This document shows positions 52,168 through 61,385 of a DNA stretch of 64,000 nt, one piece after another. The DNA is from Trinickia caryophylli (GTDB lineage: Bacteria > Pseudomonadota > Gammaproteobacteria > Burkholderiales > Burkholderiaceae): the NCBI RefSeq assembly GCF_034424545.1, contig NZ_CP139970.1:1178001-1242000 (forward strand). Direction: 5' to 3'. The position numbers and the translations under genes are program-made. Under the pieces are notes generated by a model, which saw nothing but the letters and a program-made list of their open reading frames with translations, did no database searches and was not told where the DNA came from. How positions within the stretch are numbered: the first letter of the stretch is position 1; each line of letters begins with the position of its first letter.

Positions 52168-53457
52168 ATGGGTATCCGATTTCACACCAATCCGCCTTCC
52201 CCGTCGTCGCCTTCCCTGGGCGAGGAGCCGACTCGAACGTCGCGTAGCGAGCCGCACCCCAGCCAGCCGGGAACGGACGATGTGCGGCGGCAGCGCAACG
52301 CGGCATTCGAGCCGCTGCGGCAGCCTCGCAGTCCGGCGCAGCCACCGGCCGCTGCCGCGCCTCGTCGCGCGGGCGCACTGCCCGCCGCGTCGGCAACGGC
52401 AAGGCGCCAGCCGCAACGCGACACACGCCCGATCACCGTTGTGCAGGTAAACGCAACCGGGCTCGTCAACTCGATCGGTCGAGCAGGAAAGATCGTACGG
52501 CGGCTCGCGCAGCGCCTCGCACGAAGCGCTCGGTCCACGCGAAAAACGCAAACGCAGCTTCATAGCGAGGCGCCGCTCGCACTGCATATCCCGCGCAATT
52601 ACGGCTGGCCGCTCGGATTGTTCGCGCGCAAATCGCTTGCCAGAGTTGCGCCCGATCAAGCCTATGAGGAGGCTTTCGCCACGCATCATGCTTTCGTGTC
52701 GAAATCGGTCGCCGAATCCGCTGTGCATCGCTTCGGTCATACGCATATCGACGACGATTCCCTGCGAGCGCAGTTGCACGCATGGGCGAATGGCACAGAC
52801 GGGTCGCCGGACGACGGTAAAGACCCCTTCCACGACGGCCCGGTTCTTGACGACAGTAGTTCGACCACAAGCCACGAATCCGAAATCCAGCCCGTGGCGT
52901 CGCCGGCAAACGATGGCAGGTCGACGACAACGACACATGAAGCCGGCCCTGGTACGACACGGCGCGTGCACTTCGCACCCGAAGTCGAAACGCGCGAGTT
53001 CTCCCCCGAAACCCACGAAGTGCCCACACAGGGGAGAACGGTGCCACTTCACGGGGCCGAACGGGGCTTGAGCAAGCCCAAGGGGCACGTGCCTGAAGAC
53101 CCTTCGTTGCGCGAGCTGTATCGTGAGCGCTCGGTCAATCGGGCGGCCTGGGACACGCTTTCGCGGTTGAAGAGCCCGCGCTACGGTGCGACCGACAAGA
53201 AAATGACCGCGCAAATGCTGGAGCAAGGCAAATTGCTGTTTGCGATCAAAAAGGAATACAAGCTTTCGGAACAAGACGAACAAGCGGCGATCCAGAAGCT
53301 TCGCGAGCTGGAGCGTGAGGTAAAACCGCCTTCCTTCGCATTGCGTGTGCGAGGCCTCGTTCGCCAGCTTCGCGGCAAGGGCCCCCTTCCCGGCCGTATC
53401 TCGATCCCCGGAGAAGACACACGATCGGAAACACTCGCCAGATCGGAGACACGATGA
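52168..53457 (+). CDS. Candidate type III secreted effector of unknown function
   Basis: A 429-residue soluble protein that I cannot place in a family. The first 75 residues are rich in Ser, Pro, Thr, Arg and Ala and lack a hydrophobic signal, as in type III secretion signals. A basic helical segment follows (GRAGKIVRRLAQRLARSARSTRK, about 103-125). A mixed central region and a disordered acidic/Ser/Thr stretch (about 210-275) lead to a helical Lys/Glu-rich C-terminal part (KKMTAQMLEQGKLLFAIKKEYKLSEQDEQAAIQKL). No catalytic motif was recognised. Support for secretion comes from the PIP box upstream and from a CesT-like chaperone gene overlapping its stop by 4 bases. A GAGG site lies five bases before the ATG. 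No secretion-apparatus gene is in the window. Confidence 0.7.
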   Translation: MGIRFHTNPPSPSSPSLGEEPTRTSRSEPHPSQPGTDDVRRQRNAAFEPLRQPRSPAQPPAAAAPRRAGALPAASATARRQPQRDTRPITVVQVNATGLVNSIGRAGKIVRRLAQRLARSARSTRKTQTQLHSEAPLALHIPRNYGWPLGLFARKSLARVAPDQAYEEAFATHHAFVSKSVAESAVHRFGHTHIDDDSLRAQLHAWANGTDGSPDDGKDPFHDGPVLDDSSSTTSHESEIQPVASPANDGRSTTTTHEAGPGTTRRVHFAPEVETREFSPETHEVPTQGRTVPLHGAERGLSKPKGHVPEDPSLRELYRERSVNRAAWDTLSRLKSPRYGATDKKMTAQMLEQGKLLFAIKKEYKLSEQDEQAAIQKLRELEREVKPPSFALRVRGLVRQLRGKGPLPGRISIPGEDTRSETLARSETR

Positions 53458-53837
53458 ATCACGCGCGATACACACGCTTCGTTCGAGACCTCTGTGCCAG
53501 CGCAGCGCTCGACGATCCTGCCCCGCTCCTCGAAAGCGGCCGGTTCGTGATCGAGGGCCACGCCGTCACGCTGGATTACGATGAGCGTCGCGACCCGGCG
53601 CACGTGCGCGTGCTCACCGACCTCGGCGAGTTAGCCGCCGCCGAACGCGAGGAAGTATGCCGTACCGCGCTCGAGGCGAACTTCCATACGGCCACTCCGT
53701 GGGACGGCATGGTCTGCCTCGACCCGGCATCGGCGCGGCTCAATTATCTGCTGTTCTTTCCGCTCGACGGTTCGCGCAGCGGGGGCGAGCTGATCGGCAA
53801 GATCTGGCAGTTGGTGGACGGGCGCGAGGACGAATAG
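53454..53837 (+). CDS. CesT/Tir-type class I type III secretion chaperone
   Basis: A 127-residue acidic protein with the alpha-beta layout of CesT chaperones. It opens with an N-terminal helix (ARYTRFVRDLCASAAL), then strands RFVIEGHAVTLDYDE and HVRVLTDLGEL, a helix EREEVCRTALEANFHTA, strands GMVCLDPASARLNYLLFFPLD and a final helix SGGELIGKIWQLVDG. The LxxD/ALEANF pattern is typical of the family. Such chaperones bind the N-terminal region of one effector and pilot it to the secretion ATPase. The ATG overlaps the stop of the upstream gene (ATGA), the usual effector-chaperone coupling. Confidence 0.78.
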   Translation: MNHARYTRFVRDLCASAALDDPAPLLESGRFVIEGHAVTLDYDERRDPAHVRVLTDLGELAAAEREEVCRTALEANFHTATPWDGMVCLDPASARLNYLLFFPLDGSRSGGELIGKIWQLVDGREDE

Positions 53838-53923
53838 CGCGCGCCTGTTGCGGCACGACGCGCTGAGGGCGCCAGACCTGTACGCTACGCCCCGGCACCC
53901 TCCGCAAGCCTCATTCCCCCCGG

Positions 53924-55555
53924 TTACACGGCGATCCTCGATTCGCCGCTCCGATCGATATCCTCGAGCCGCCGCCTGCGCGTCTCCACACCGCAAACGA
54001 GCGTCAAGACCGCACTGAGCGTCATCGCGATAGCACCGACCATCGAGATCGTCGCGATCGAGGGCGTGGCGAGCCCCACTACGGTCGAGGCGATGATCGC
54101 CACGCCGCCCGCCTTGCTCGCCCCTGCCGCGAAGCCCGTTGCGCGCGAGCGGATCGCCGTCGGATAGATCTCGGCACTGTAGACCGATAGCACGGCCACG
54201 ACCGAACTGATCCCCCAGATCGGCACGATCAGCAGCACGTACAGCACCACGCGATGATGAACGACCTCGTTCCCCGCAAACGCGAATCCGAAAAGCGCGA
54301 GCGCCGTGAGCAACGTCAGCAGCGCGATCGTCTTCTTGCTGCTCCAGAAGCCGTACAGCCATGCGACTACGAAGGTCAACGGAAAGCCCATCAGCGAAGC
54401 ATTCCGGAGAATGGCATCCGCCTGCGTAAAACCGAGCATGCGCAAGTTCGTGGGAATCCAGAGATTGAAGCCGAAGAGCACGATCCCCGAACTGACTGCG
54501 AGACACCCCACCGCCAGGGTGCTCGCGCGAAGCCTCGCGCCAAGGAGCGCGCCCCATGCGCTTGCGTCCTGCGCGCCGGGCCGCCGCTGCGGCGCCTCGC
54601 CTTCGACGAGCGCCGCGCCATAGCGTGCCATCACGGCACGCGCCTCATCCTCTCTTCCTTGCGCGAGCAGAAACCGCGGCGACTCGGGAATCCATCGATT
54701 GAGCACGATGAAAAGCGCGCCGGTCGGCAAACCGATCAGCCACAAAATGCGCCAGCTGAATATCGGCACGAGTTCGGCGGATAACCAGCTCGTCAGGACA
54801 TAGGCCCCCGCGATGTCCCCGCCGATCAGGATCATGAGCCAGCCGCGATGGCGTGCCGGAATGGTCTCCGCCAGCAGGGCGTAGCAAATGGGCAGCATGC
54901 CGCCCACCGCCATCCCCATGATGAAGCACATCGCGAGATTCCACCCGAAGCTCGGCATCGCGCCGCAGATCGACGTTCCCATGAAGCCGATGCCGGCATA
55001 AAGGATGGATGCGCGCCGGCCGATCCTGTCGCCGAGCCATCCCCACAGAAACGACCCGCACACGGTACCCGTGATGGCAACCAATGCAATCCAGACCACC
55101 GGTGTGGTGCCAACCGGATCGAGCGGCGATTCTAGGCCGTACTCCGCAGCCATGCCCGGCATGACAAACGCCAATGCCGTGGGCTTCATGACGTCGATCG
55201 TCACCGCCAGGGCCATCGCAAGCAGCAAACGGTAATGGGCCGGCGCAAGCGAGGCATCGTCGAGCGCGCTCACGCGAATCGTCGAGGCCGCGCGCGCGGC
55301 GCGGTCCGCCCTGCGCGGGACCAACCCGTACAGGCTGGCCCCGAGTCCCACGACGATCGCGGCCATGCCGCTCAGCATCGTCGCATCCATCGGCATGTCC
55401 GCAAGCCGATAACCCATGTCTCTGCCCATCAGGTACATCGGCAGATGCGCCAGCACGCCCGCAATCACGGCCACGACGCCGAACCAGAATGCCGTCGGAT
55501 GGCCGAAGGCCGTTGTACCCGGTGCTGCCCTGCGATCCGACCGGTTTCTATTCAT
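53924..55555 (-). CDS. MFS transporter (sugar/aromatic-acid porter type) beside the pigment cluster
   Basis: A 543-residue membrane protein. Two N-terminal helices (about residues 15-75) precede a standard twelve-helix MFS body that starts at LLLAMALAVTIDVMKPTALAFV. GWLGDRIGRRASILY is the loop 2-3 signature and PESPRFLLAQGRE the central-loop motif of the sugar-porter/aromatic-acid group; SAEIYPTAIRSRATGFA is in the second half. It is the last gene of the minus-strand pigment arm, 66 bases after the GT2 stop. A role in moving aromatic acids such as 3-hydroxybenzoate is possible but only contextual. Start taken at MNRNRSD; a longer start at 55591 is possible. Confidence 0.82.
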   Translation of the reverse strand: MNRNRSDRRAAPGTTAFGHPTAFWFGVVAVIAGVLAHLPMYLMGRDMGYRLADMPMDATMLSGMAAIVVGLGASLYGLVPRRADRAARAASTIRVSALDDASLAPAHYRLLLAMALAVTIDVMKPTALAFVMPGMAAEYGLESPLDPVGTTPVVWIALVAITGTVCGSFLWGWLGDRIGRRASILYAGIGFMGTSICGAMPSFGWNLAMCFIMGMAVGGMLPICYALLAETIPARHRGWLMILIGGDIAGAYVLTSWLSAELVPIFSWRILWLIGLPTGALFIVLNRWIPESPRFLLAQGREDEARAVMARYGAALVEGEAPQRRPGAQDASAWGALLGARLRASTLAVGCLAVSSGIVLFGFNLWIPTNLRMLGFTQADAILRNASLMGFPLTFVVAWLYGFWSSKKTIALLTLLTALALFGFAFAGNEVVHHRVVLYVLLIVPIWGISSVVAVLSVYSAEIYPTAIRSRATGFAAGASKAGGVAIIASTVVGLATPSIATISMVGAIAMTLSAVLTLVCGVETRRRRLEDIDRSGESRIAV

Positions 55556-55621
55556 CGCTATTCCATGACGTGAATGAACTGCCGCGCCCACGACGCACAG
55601 CGGCGTGCCTCGAACGAAGCG

Positions 55622-56404
55622 CTACCCACGCTGGCCCGTGAGCTGCGACACGCGTCGCACCACGAGCAGCGGCAATCTCAACAGAAACTCGAGCAGCAGG
55701 CGCAAATGCATCCAACTCAGCAGCAGGTTGTCGCGACCGTAATGGAAGTGCGATACGCCGCCCTCCTCGCGCTTGAAGTAGCGCACGGGCGCATCGACGT
55801 TGATCGGCTTCACGCCGCGCCAACACAGGCGCACTGCCGCCTCCGGATCGAAATCGAAGCGCCGCATCCAGGGCTGTTCGCCCATCAGCGCGCGCAGCGG
55901 CGCAATGGGGTAGACGCGGAATCCATAAAGCGAATCGCCCACACCTGCACCAAGTGTCTCCACATGAGCCCAGAAGTTCGACAGTTGCCGGCCGAGCACG
56001 CGAATGCGCGGCGCACTCGCGTCGAACTTCGGCCGCCCGAGCACCATGCAGCCCGGCTGCGCGGCCGAGGCGGCCATGAACGCGCCAATCAGTTCGGCAG
56101 GATGCTGCCCGTCGGAATCCATCGTCAGCACATGCGTGAAACCGAGCGCGGCCGCTTCGTCGAGGCCCGCGAGCACCGCCGCGCCCTTGCCGCGGTTTCG
56201 CGGCAAAACGATCACGCGCAAGCCCGGATCGTCCTTCGTCATCGCGGCAAGGCGCTCGGCACTGCCATCCGTACTACCGTCAACCACGACCCACACGGGC
56301 GCCCATTGCGCGCGTGCCCGACGCACGGTGTCGTCGACCTTCTCCCCCGGGTTGTAGCTCGGGATGAGAACCAGATGAGTAGTCGAGGCGAAAGGCATCG
56401 GCAT
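55622..56404 (-). CDS. Glycosyltransferase family 2 of the aryl-polyene cluster
   Basis: A 260-residue GT-A fold transferase: LVLIPSYNPGEKVDDTV, VVVDGSTDGSAERLAAM, the metal-binding MDSDGQHPAELI and a C-terminal RYFKREEGGVSHFHYGRD. A short hydrophobic tail may touch the membrane. Related enzymes occur in aryl-polyene and xanthomonadin clusters, where they probably add a sugar or phosphosugar to the polyene lipid. The start is taken at MPMPFAST; no strong ribosome-binding site is present. Confidence 0.87.
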   Translation of the reverse strand: MPMPFASTTHLVLIPSYNPGEKVDDTVRRARAQWAPVWVVVDGSTDGSAERLAAMTKDDPGLRVIVLPRNRGKGAAVLAGLDEAAALGFTHVLTMDSDGQHPAELIGAFMAASAAQPGCMVLGRPKFDASAPRIRVLGRQLSNFWAHVETLGAGVGDSLYGFRVYPIAPLRALMGEQPWMRRFDFDPEAAVRLCWRGVKPINVDAPVRYFKREEGGVSHFHYGRDNLLLSWMHLRLLLEFLLRLPLLVVRRVSQLTGQRG

Positions 56405-56459
56405 AGTGGTGAGACTTCGTTCCTGGCTTTGGGCTTTGGCTTTGATTCTGACGATGGCA

Positions 56460-57272
56460 TCAGCGAGAAGACGGCTCGCTCGAGAGTTCCGTCCGGTAAT
56501 ACGCCTGCAATTCGCCGATAAAGGCACGCACCGCTTCGGGGTCGTGCGCGGGCGGCGCGAACCGGCGGCCGAGCCTCACTCGATAGGTGAGCGGCAGAGC
56601 CGGCTTGCGCAGGATGGGCCACCCCTTGGCGAGAAACGGCGAGCCCGCTTCGACGATCAGCGTTTGCACGGGTACCCCCGCGCGCGCGGCAACGAGCCCG
56701 ATCCCGGCCTTCAACGGGTTGACGGGTTTCAGTTCGGTGCGCGTGCCCTCCGGAAACAGCAGCAGCGGATGGCCTCGCCGCAAATCGGCCAGCGCCGCCT
56801 TGATCATTTCCTTGGGCGTGTCGTTCACGATGTAGTCGGCAAGGCAGGCGCCCGCGCCGAGAAACGGATTGCCGGCAATATCGCCCTTCATGATGCAGCA
56901 CACACGCGGCACGCATGAGGCCACGAGCATCGCGTCGATCAGTGTCGGGTGATTGGGCGCGAGAATCATCGGCGGGGCCCCGCGCAGCGTCGAGAGCTCG
57001 GTCAGATCGAAGCGCGCCGCGCCGAGCGCCGACAGCATATGAAAGTAGAGCCGCCAGACGTGGCGGATCACGGCGCGCCCGAGCACGCGCCCCGTCCGCC
57101 GTGGCAACAGCACGCGCAGCGCGGCTGCAAAAGGCAGCCATGCGAGACAAGTCGCCCCAAGCATGAGCAGCGCGAAGTAGAAGACGAAGTGCTGCCGCAC
57201 CGACTCGAACCGGCGCTGCGCGAAAGCCCGCGAGAAGCGCTGCGGAGCCGGTCGGATGCTTGCGCCGCTCAT
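56460..57272 (-). CDS. 1-acyl-glycerol-3-phosphate-type acyltransferase of the aryl-polyene cluster
   Basis: A 270-residue membrane-associated acyltransferase. A hydrophobic segment (FYFALLMLGATCLAWLPFAAAL) precedes the PlsC-type motifs NHPTLID (HX4D catalytic pair) and LLFPEGTRTELKP. In pigment clusters such enzymes attach the polyenoyl chain to a lipid or glycerol-type acceptor. The ATG overlaps the stop of the chorismatase gene (ATGA). Confidence 0.87.
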   Translation of the reverse strand: MSGASIRPAPQRFSRAFAQRRFESVRQHFVFYFALLMLGATCLAWLPFAAALRVLLPRRTGRVLGRAVIRHVWRLYFHMLSALGAARFDLTELSTLRGAPPMILAPNHPTLIDAMLVASCVPRVCCIMKGDIAGNPFLGAGACLADYIVNDTPKEMIKAALADLRRGHPLLLFPEGTRTELKPVNPLKAGIGLVAARAGVPVQTLIVEAGSPFLAKGWPILRKPALPLTYRVRLGRRFAPPAHDPEAVRAFIGELQAYYRTELSSEPSSR

Positions 57273-58441
57273 GCGAGCACCTCCACGCCATGCCCCGTGC
57301 TCGCTTCGATTTCGAGCAGCAGATCGGCACGGCAGATGTCGGCATGCAAGTACAGCACGCGCGGCGGGAAACCGCATCGTGCGCACAGGACCTCATCGAT
57401 CGCGGCAAGCGTATCGGCGTCATCCGGATCCCGCACGTAGATCTTGTAAGCGAGGTCCGCGAGCGTCGCGTTGCCGAGATTGCCCTGCGCCGCTTGCGCG
57501 AGCACGGCATCGATGTTCGCGAGCGTTTCGCGCAGCTGCGCCATCGCATCGCCGCGATGAACCGTTTCGTGCCCGACGATGCTCGCCGTACCCGACACGA
57601 ACAACGCAGGCGCGGTGCCCGGCCGGCACGCGCCGCGCCATGCGGCCGCGCGTGCGAAGGTCGGCGCGCTCGGGCCGTATTCGCGCGGATAGCGATATGC
57701 GCTCACCTGGCGCGGATTCTCGATCGCATCCGATGGCGACCGCGTGGCTAGAAACGAGACGGCAAGCGGCATCGACGGCGGCGCATCGCCCTCGATACTC
57801 ACCGGCGCGCCCAATGCGCTCGCGGCGGGCACGCTATCGACGACAGGCCGTCCACAGGCCATGAAGGCCCGCTGACGACCGGTATTGAACTGGCGATAGC
57901 GTTCGCTGCCGAACTGCTCCGCATTGATCGCGGGCACCACGTTCCAGATTCTCAACAGGTGGCGTATGCCGAGCGCGTCGAGCATGCGAAAAATCGCCTC
58001 ATAGGCAAGATATGTCGCACGCTCTAGCGGCGTCGCGCCTTGCACGCTGCTGCCGGCCGGCTCTTCGAACAACGACACGCTGCCGAACACGATGCCGGCC
58101 GATTCGCTGAATCGATAATGAACCGGCCCGAGGCGGCCGCTCGCGAGATCGGCCGCGTCGCAGTGCCAGACTTCGAAACAGGCGTCGCTGACGTCGCTGA
58201 GCTCGCCGGTTCGTCCCGGCGCGGGAACGAGTCGCGCCATGTGGCCCGGCGCGAGGGGCAGATCGGGCGCGGCCTCGGCGAGAAGCGGCCAGCACGTCGC
58301 ATCGCCGAAGCAAGCGGCACCGAGCGCGCCGCGGAGCGCATGCGTGAGCGCGTCGCTTCGGGCATTCGCGCACTCGCCGCGCATGAGCGCGGCAAGCCGT
58401 GCGTGTTCGAGCCGGATCAGCTTCAGCGATGCCGCGGACAT
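57269..58441 (-). CDS. xanB2: Chorismatase, XanB2-like (3-/4-hydroxybenzoate-forming)
   Basis: A 390-residue enzyme of the FkbO/Hyg5/XanB2 chorismatase family (once annotated as pteridine-dependent dioxygenase-like). It splits chorismate into pyruvate and 3-hydroxybenzoate (and 4-hydroxybenzoate for XanB2). Family-typical segments are VHYRFSESAGIVFGSVSLFEE, IRHLLRIWNVVPAINAE, ERYRQFNTGRQRAF and FVSGTASIVGHETVHRGD; the C-terminal half resembles RidA/YjgF. The hydroxybenzoate is the starter of aryl polyenes such as xanthomonadin. The start MSAASL is chosen (7 bases after the halogenase-like stop, AGGG just upstream) over an overlapping ATG at 58471. Confidence 0.88.
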   Translation of the reverse strand: MSAASLKLIRLEHARLAALMRGECANARSDALTHALRGALGAACFGDATCWPLLAEAAPDLPLAPGHMARLVPAPGRTGELSDVSDACFEVWHCDAADLASGRLGPVHYRFSESAGIVFGSVSLFEEPAGSSVQGATPLERATYLAYEAIFRMLDALGIRHLLRIWNVVPAINAEQFGSERYRQFNTGRQRAFMACGRPVVDSVPAASALGAPVSIEGDAPPSMPLAVSFLATRSPSDAIENPRQVSAYRYPREYGPSAPTFARAAAWRGACRPGTAPALFVSGTASIVGHETVHRGDAMAQLRETLANIDAVLAQAAQGNLGNATLADLAYKIYVRDPDDADTLAAIDEVLCARCGFPPRVLYLHADICRADLLLEIEASTGHGVEVLA

Positions 58442-58448
58442 GTCGCCC

Positions 58449-59792
58449 TCACCCTGCCGCCATGCCGCCATCGTCGGCTTCGCGCAGCATGCGGCGACGC
58501 GCCTTCCACGCGCGCAGCGAATTGCGCGCGTCGAACGCGGCCGACAGGTAATAGATGACCTTGAACGTTCGCAGCGAAGGCCAGATCGGCGTATTGCCGA
58601 AGATGTCGCCGGCCAGCAGCGACAGCAGCGCTTCTTTCACGCGAAAGACGTTGCGCGGGCTCATGAAGAGATTGCGCATCGTCGGCGACGTCATGCGGTA
58701 GATGAACCAGGAGAATTCCTTCGGCCCGCGGCGCACCTCCCGGTCGAACTTCGCAAGCGCGGCCTGCGCCCGCCCGGGTTCGCGCAGGCATGCGTCGACC
58801 GCTTGCGCACCGATGAACGCGCTTTGCATCGCGAGCATCACGCCCGTCGAAAATACAGGGTCGATGAAGGCGAACGCATCGCCGAGCAGCACGAAATTGC
58901 GCCCATGCGTGACGTCGCCCGAGTACGAGAAATTGCCCGTCGCCTCGACGCCGGTCACAAGCCGCGCATCGGCCAGCCGTTCGGCGAGCGGCCGGCACAG
59001 CTGGATCGTCTCGAGGAAGAACGCCTCGATCGAGGTGCCGCGCGGACGCTGCTTCAAATAGTGCGGCCAGACGACGGCACCGACACTCGTCGCACCATCG
59101 GCAAGCGGGATGAACCAAAACCAGCCGTGCTCGAACCAGTAGACGGTGATGTTGCCTTCGTCCGCGCCGGCATGGCGCCGCGCGCCGTGGAAATGCGCAT
59201 AGAGCGCGCTGCTGTTGTGCTTTCGGTTGCGCTGCTTCGTGCGAAGGCGGTTGGCAAGCAAGGTATCGCGCCCCGACGCGTCCACGACGAAACGAGCGCG
59301 GCATCGATAGGGCGTCCCATCGTCATGTTCGGCCAGCACGATCGCGCCGTCGCGCTCGCCCAGGAACTCGACGTCGCGCACCTGGCAGCCTTCGACGACT
59401 TCGGCGCCGTGCGCCGCCGCATTGCGCAGCAAAATGTCGTCCAGCTCGGAGCGGCGGACCTGGTACGCATAGGGCATCGACTTGTCCCAGGCCTCGGCGA
59501 AGCGGAATTGTTCGAGCCGGTGGCCGTGCTGCGGCGAGACGAATTCGGCCGCCGGCTTCATCATGCCGATCGCGCGCACGGCCTCGCCGACGCCGAGCCG
59601 CTCGAAGAGTCGCAGGTTGGCCGGCAGCAGCGATTCACCAATATGAAAACGCGGATGGTGTGCCTTCTCGAGCAATTGCACGCGATAGCCAGCATCGGCC
59701 AGCAAGGTCGCGGCCGTCGAGCCGGCCGGCCCGCCGCCGATCACGGCGACGTCCCAATTCGACAGCTCTGCCTGGCTTGCTTGATTCGTCAC
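58449..59792 (-). CDS. FAD-dependent halogenase-like monooxygenase of the aryl-polyene cluster
   Basis: A 447-residue flavoprotein. The N-terminal Rossmann motif is VAVIGGGPAGSTAATLLADAG. It is followed by HHPRFHIGESLLP, the flavin-halogenase-like WFWFIPL (WxWxIP motif) and GDAFAFIDPVFSTGVMLAM. The WxWxIP motif is regarded as characteristic of flavin halogenases, and xanthomonadins are brominated, so halogenation of the aryl head is plausible. Some relatives with this motif act only as hydroxylases or dehydrogenases, so activity is not certain. Confidence 0.82.
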   Translation of the reverse strand: MTNQASQAELSNWDVAVIGGGPAGSTAATLLADAGYRVQLLEKAHHPRFHIGESLLPANLRLFERLGVGEAVRAIGMMKPAAEFVSPQHGHRLEQFRFAEAWDKSMPYAYQVRRSELDDILLRNAAAHGAEVVEGCQVRDVEFLGERDGAIVLAEHDDGTPYRCRARFVVDASGRDTLLANRLRTKQRNRKHNSSALYAHFHGARRHAGADEGNITVYWFEHGWFWFIPLADGATSVGAVVWPHYLKQRPRGTSIEAFFLETIQLCRPLAERLADARLVTGVEATGNFSYSGDVTHGRNFVLLGDAFAFIDPVFSTGVMLAMQSAFIGAQAVDACLREPGRAQAALAKFDREVRRGPKEFSWFIYRMTSPTMRNLFMSPRNVFRVKEALLSLLAGDIFGNTPIWPSLRTFKVIYYLSAAFDARNSLRAWKARRRMLREADDGGMAAG

Positions 59793-59874
59793 AGCGCTCC
59801 TCCTCCCGGCCGGGCTGCACGATCGCCGGTCACGTATGCTTCGATTTGCCCGCGGCCGCCGGCCGGCCGGGCAT

Positions 59875-60591
59875 CTAGATCTGTCCGCCGTTGATCGACA
59901 TGACCTGCCCCGTCACGAAAGCGGCTGCGTCCGAGACGAGGTAGGCGACCATCGCCGCGACCTCCTCTGCCCTGCCGCTCCTGCCAACGGGAACGAGCTG
60001 CTTGACGCGCTCGGGCGGAAACACCGACTCGGTCATCGGCGATTCGATGATCCCGGGCGCAACGGCATTGACGGTGATGCCGCGCGAGGCCAGCTCGAGC
60101 GCCAGCGACTTCGTCGCGCCGATGAGCCCTGCTTTTGCGGCCGCGTAATTCGTCTGGCCACGGTTGCCGCTCAGCGCCGTGACCGATGCGATATTGACGA
60201 TGCGTCCGCGGCGCGTGCGAATCATCGGCAGCAGCAGCGGTTGCGTGACATTGAAAAAGCCGTTGAGCGTGACGTCGATCACGCTGCGCCACTGCTGCGA
60301 CGACATGCCGGCCATCGGCGCATCGTCGTGGATGCCCGCGTTGTTCACGACGATCTGTATGGGGCCGCCTTCGAGCAGTCGCTCGAGCGCGGCTCGCGAC
60401 GCCGCTTCATCGGTCACGTCGAACGAAATCGCGTGAGCCGTCCCACCGGCATCGACGATGCGGGCGGCGACGGCTTCGGCTGCAGCCGGATTGCGGTTCG
60501 CGTGCACGCATACTTCATGGCCCGCGGCGGCAAGCGCTTCACTGATCGCCTGACCCAATGCGCCGCTGCCGCCTGTCACCAACGCCTTCAT
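59875..60591 (-). CDS. 3-oxoacyl-ACP reductase (FabG-type SDR) of the aryl-polyene cluster
   Basis: A 238-residue SDR: VTGGSGALGQAISEALA cofactor motif, VNNAGIHDD, catalytic Ser in IASVTALSGNRGQTNYAAAK with Tyr/Lys, and FVTGQVMSINGGQI at the C-terminus. It should reduce the 3-keto group during each polyene elongation cycle. GAGG lies four bases before the ATG at 60591; a GTG at 60606 is an alternative. Confidence 0.92.
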   Translation of the reverse strand: MKALVTGGSGALGQAISEALAAAGHEVCVHANRNPAAAEAVAARIVDAGGTAHAISFDVTDEAASRAALERLLEGGPIQIVVNNAGIHDDAPMAGMSSQQWRSVIDVTLNGFFNVTQPLLLPMIRTRRGRIVNIASVTALSGNRGQTNYAAAKAGLIGATKSLALELASRGITVNAVAPGIIESPMTESVFPPERVKQLVPVGRSGRAEEVAAMVAYLVSDAAAFVTGQVMSINGGQI

Positions 60592-60609
60592 CGCGCCTCG
60601 CCGCACGCG

Positions 60610-60873
60610 TCAGCGAACCCGATGCTCGGCCACGTACGCGGCCAGAGCACCCAGCGTGGAGAAAATCTTCGCGTTGTCCGGATTGTCGGAGCGCAACTCG
60701 AAACCGTACTTCTTCGAGATCAGCAGCGCAATTTCGAGGATATCGATGGAATCGAGTCCAAAGCCCTCGCCGTAAAGCACCGTATCTCCGGATACGTCGG
60801 CAATCTGAATATCCTCGAGGTTCAATTCGCGGATCATCAGCTCGGCGAGCTCTCTTTCCAATTCATTCATCAT
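60610..60873 (-). CDS. Acyl carrier protein of the aryl-polyene cluster
   Basis: An 87-residue acidic ACP. GLDSIDILEIAL carries the Ser for the phosphopantetheine arm. It carries the hydroxybenzoyl starter and growing chain. Adjacent ATGs at 60873 and 60870 are possible starts. It is first in the minus arm of the cluster, 18 bases before the FabG-type gene. Confidence 0.93.
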   Translation of the reverse strand: MMNELERELAELMIRELNLEDIQIADVSGDTVLYGEGFGLDSIDILEIALLISKKYGFELRSDNPDNAKIFSTLGALAAYVAEHRVR

Positions 60874-61385
60874 ACTTACAACGGGCTGACTGCGAGGGTA
60901 CGGTCTGAAACGGGGAAGCACGCGGCGAACCCGGCATGGCTTCGTGGCCCCGATCCGGCTTGCAGGCCCGACCGGTCGCCAAAAACGACCGGACGATAAG
61001 GGGGCCCGTTCAGGTCCGAGCGATTCTAGACGAAGCGCTACGCGGCGTACACCCCGAAAGGTTACTGAATGAAGCGGGCGGGCGGCCCCGGCGGGCTCCC
61101 GCGGCAAGCCGGGGACAGGCGCCATGCTTGGCCTGCGCAGGCAGCGCCGCTACAATCCCGCGCGGCGCCGATATCGGCGGCTGTACAAAAAGGTTACAAA
61201 TCACAACACCGGCACGGAACGAACTCCGTATGATCCATCGAACGCAGTAATAAGGGCGGCCGATGGCATTGCCGACGAGCCACATTCGCGATGGTATTGC
61301 TTTCTATTTCTTTCCCCCGCTACAAGCCGGCTGTCATAGCCTACGAGACAGGGTACGAGTACACGTTGCCGCGAGGAGGCAACGA
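60874..61385. promoter_or_regulatory. Divergent control region of the pigment cluster with a plus-strand promoter
   Basis: About 510 bases between the two arms of the cluster. A good plus-strand promoter is TTGGCC (61128-61133), a 17-base spacer and TACAAT (61151-61156), giving a leader of some 220 bases before the first plus gene. No convincing gene lies in the region. The minus-strand promoter for the ACP operon was not identified. Confidence 0.55.
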
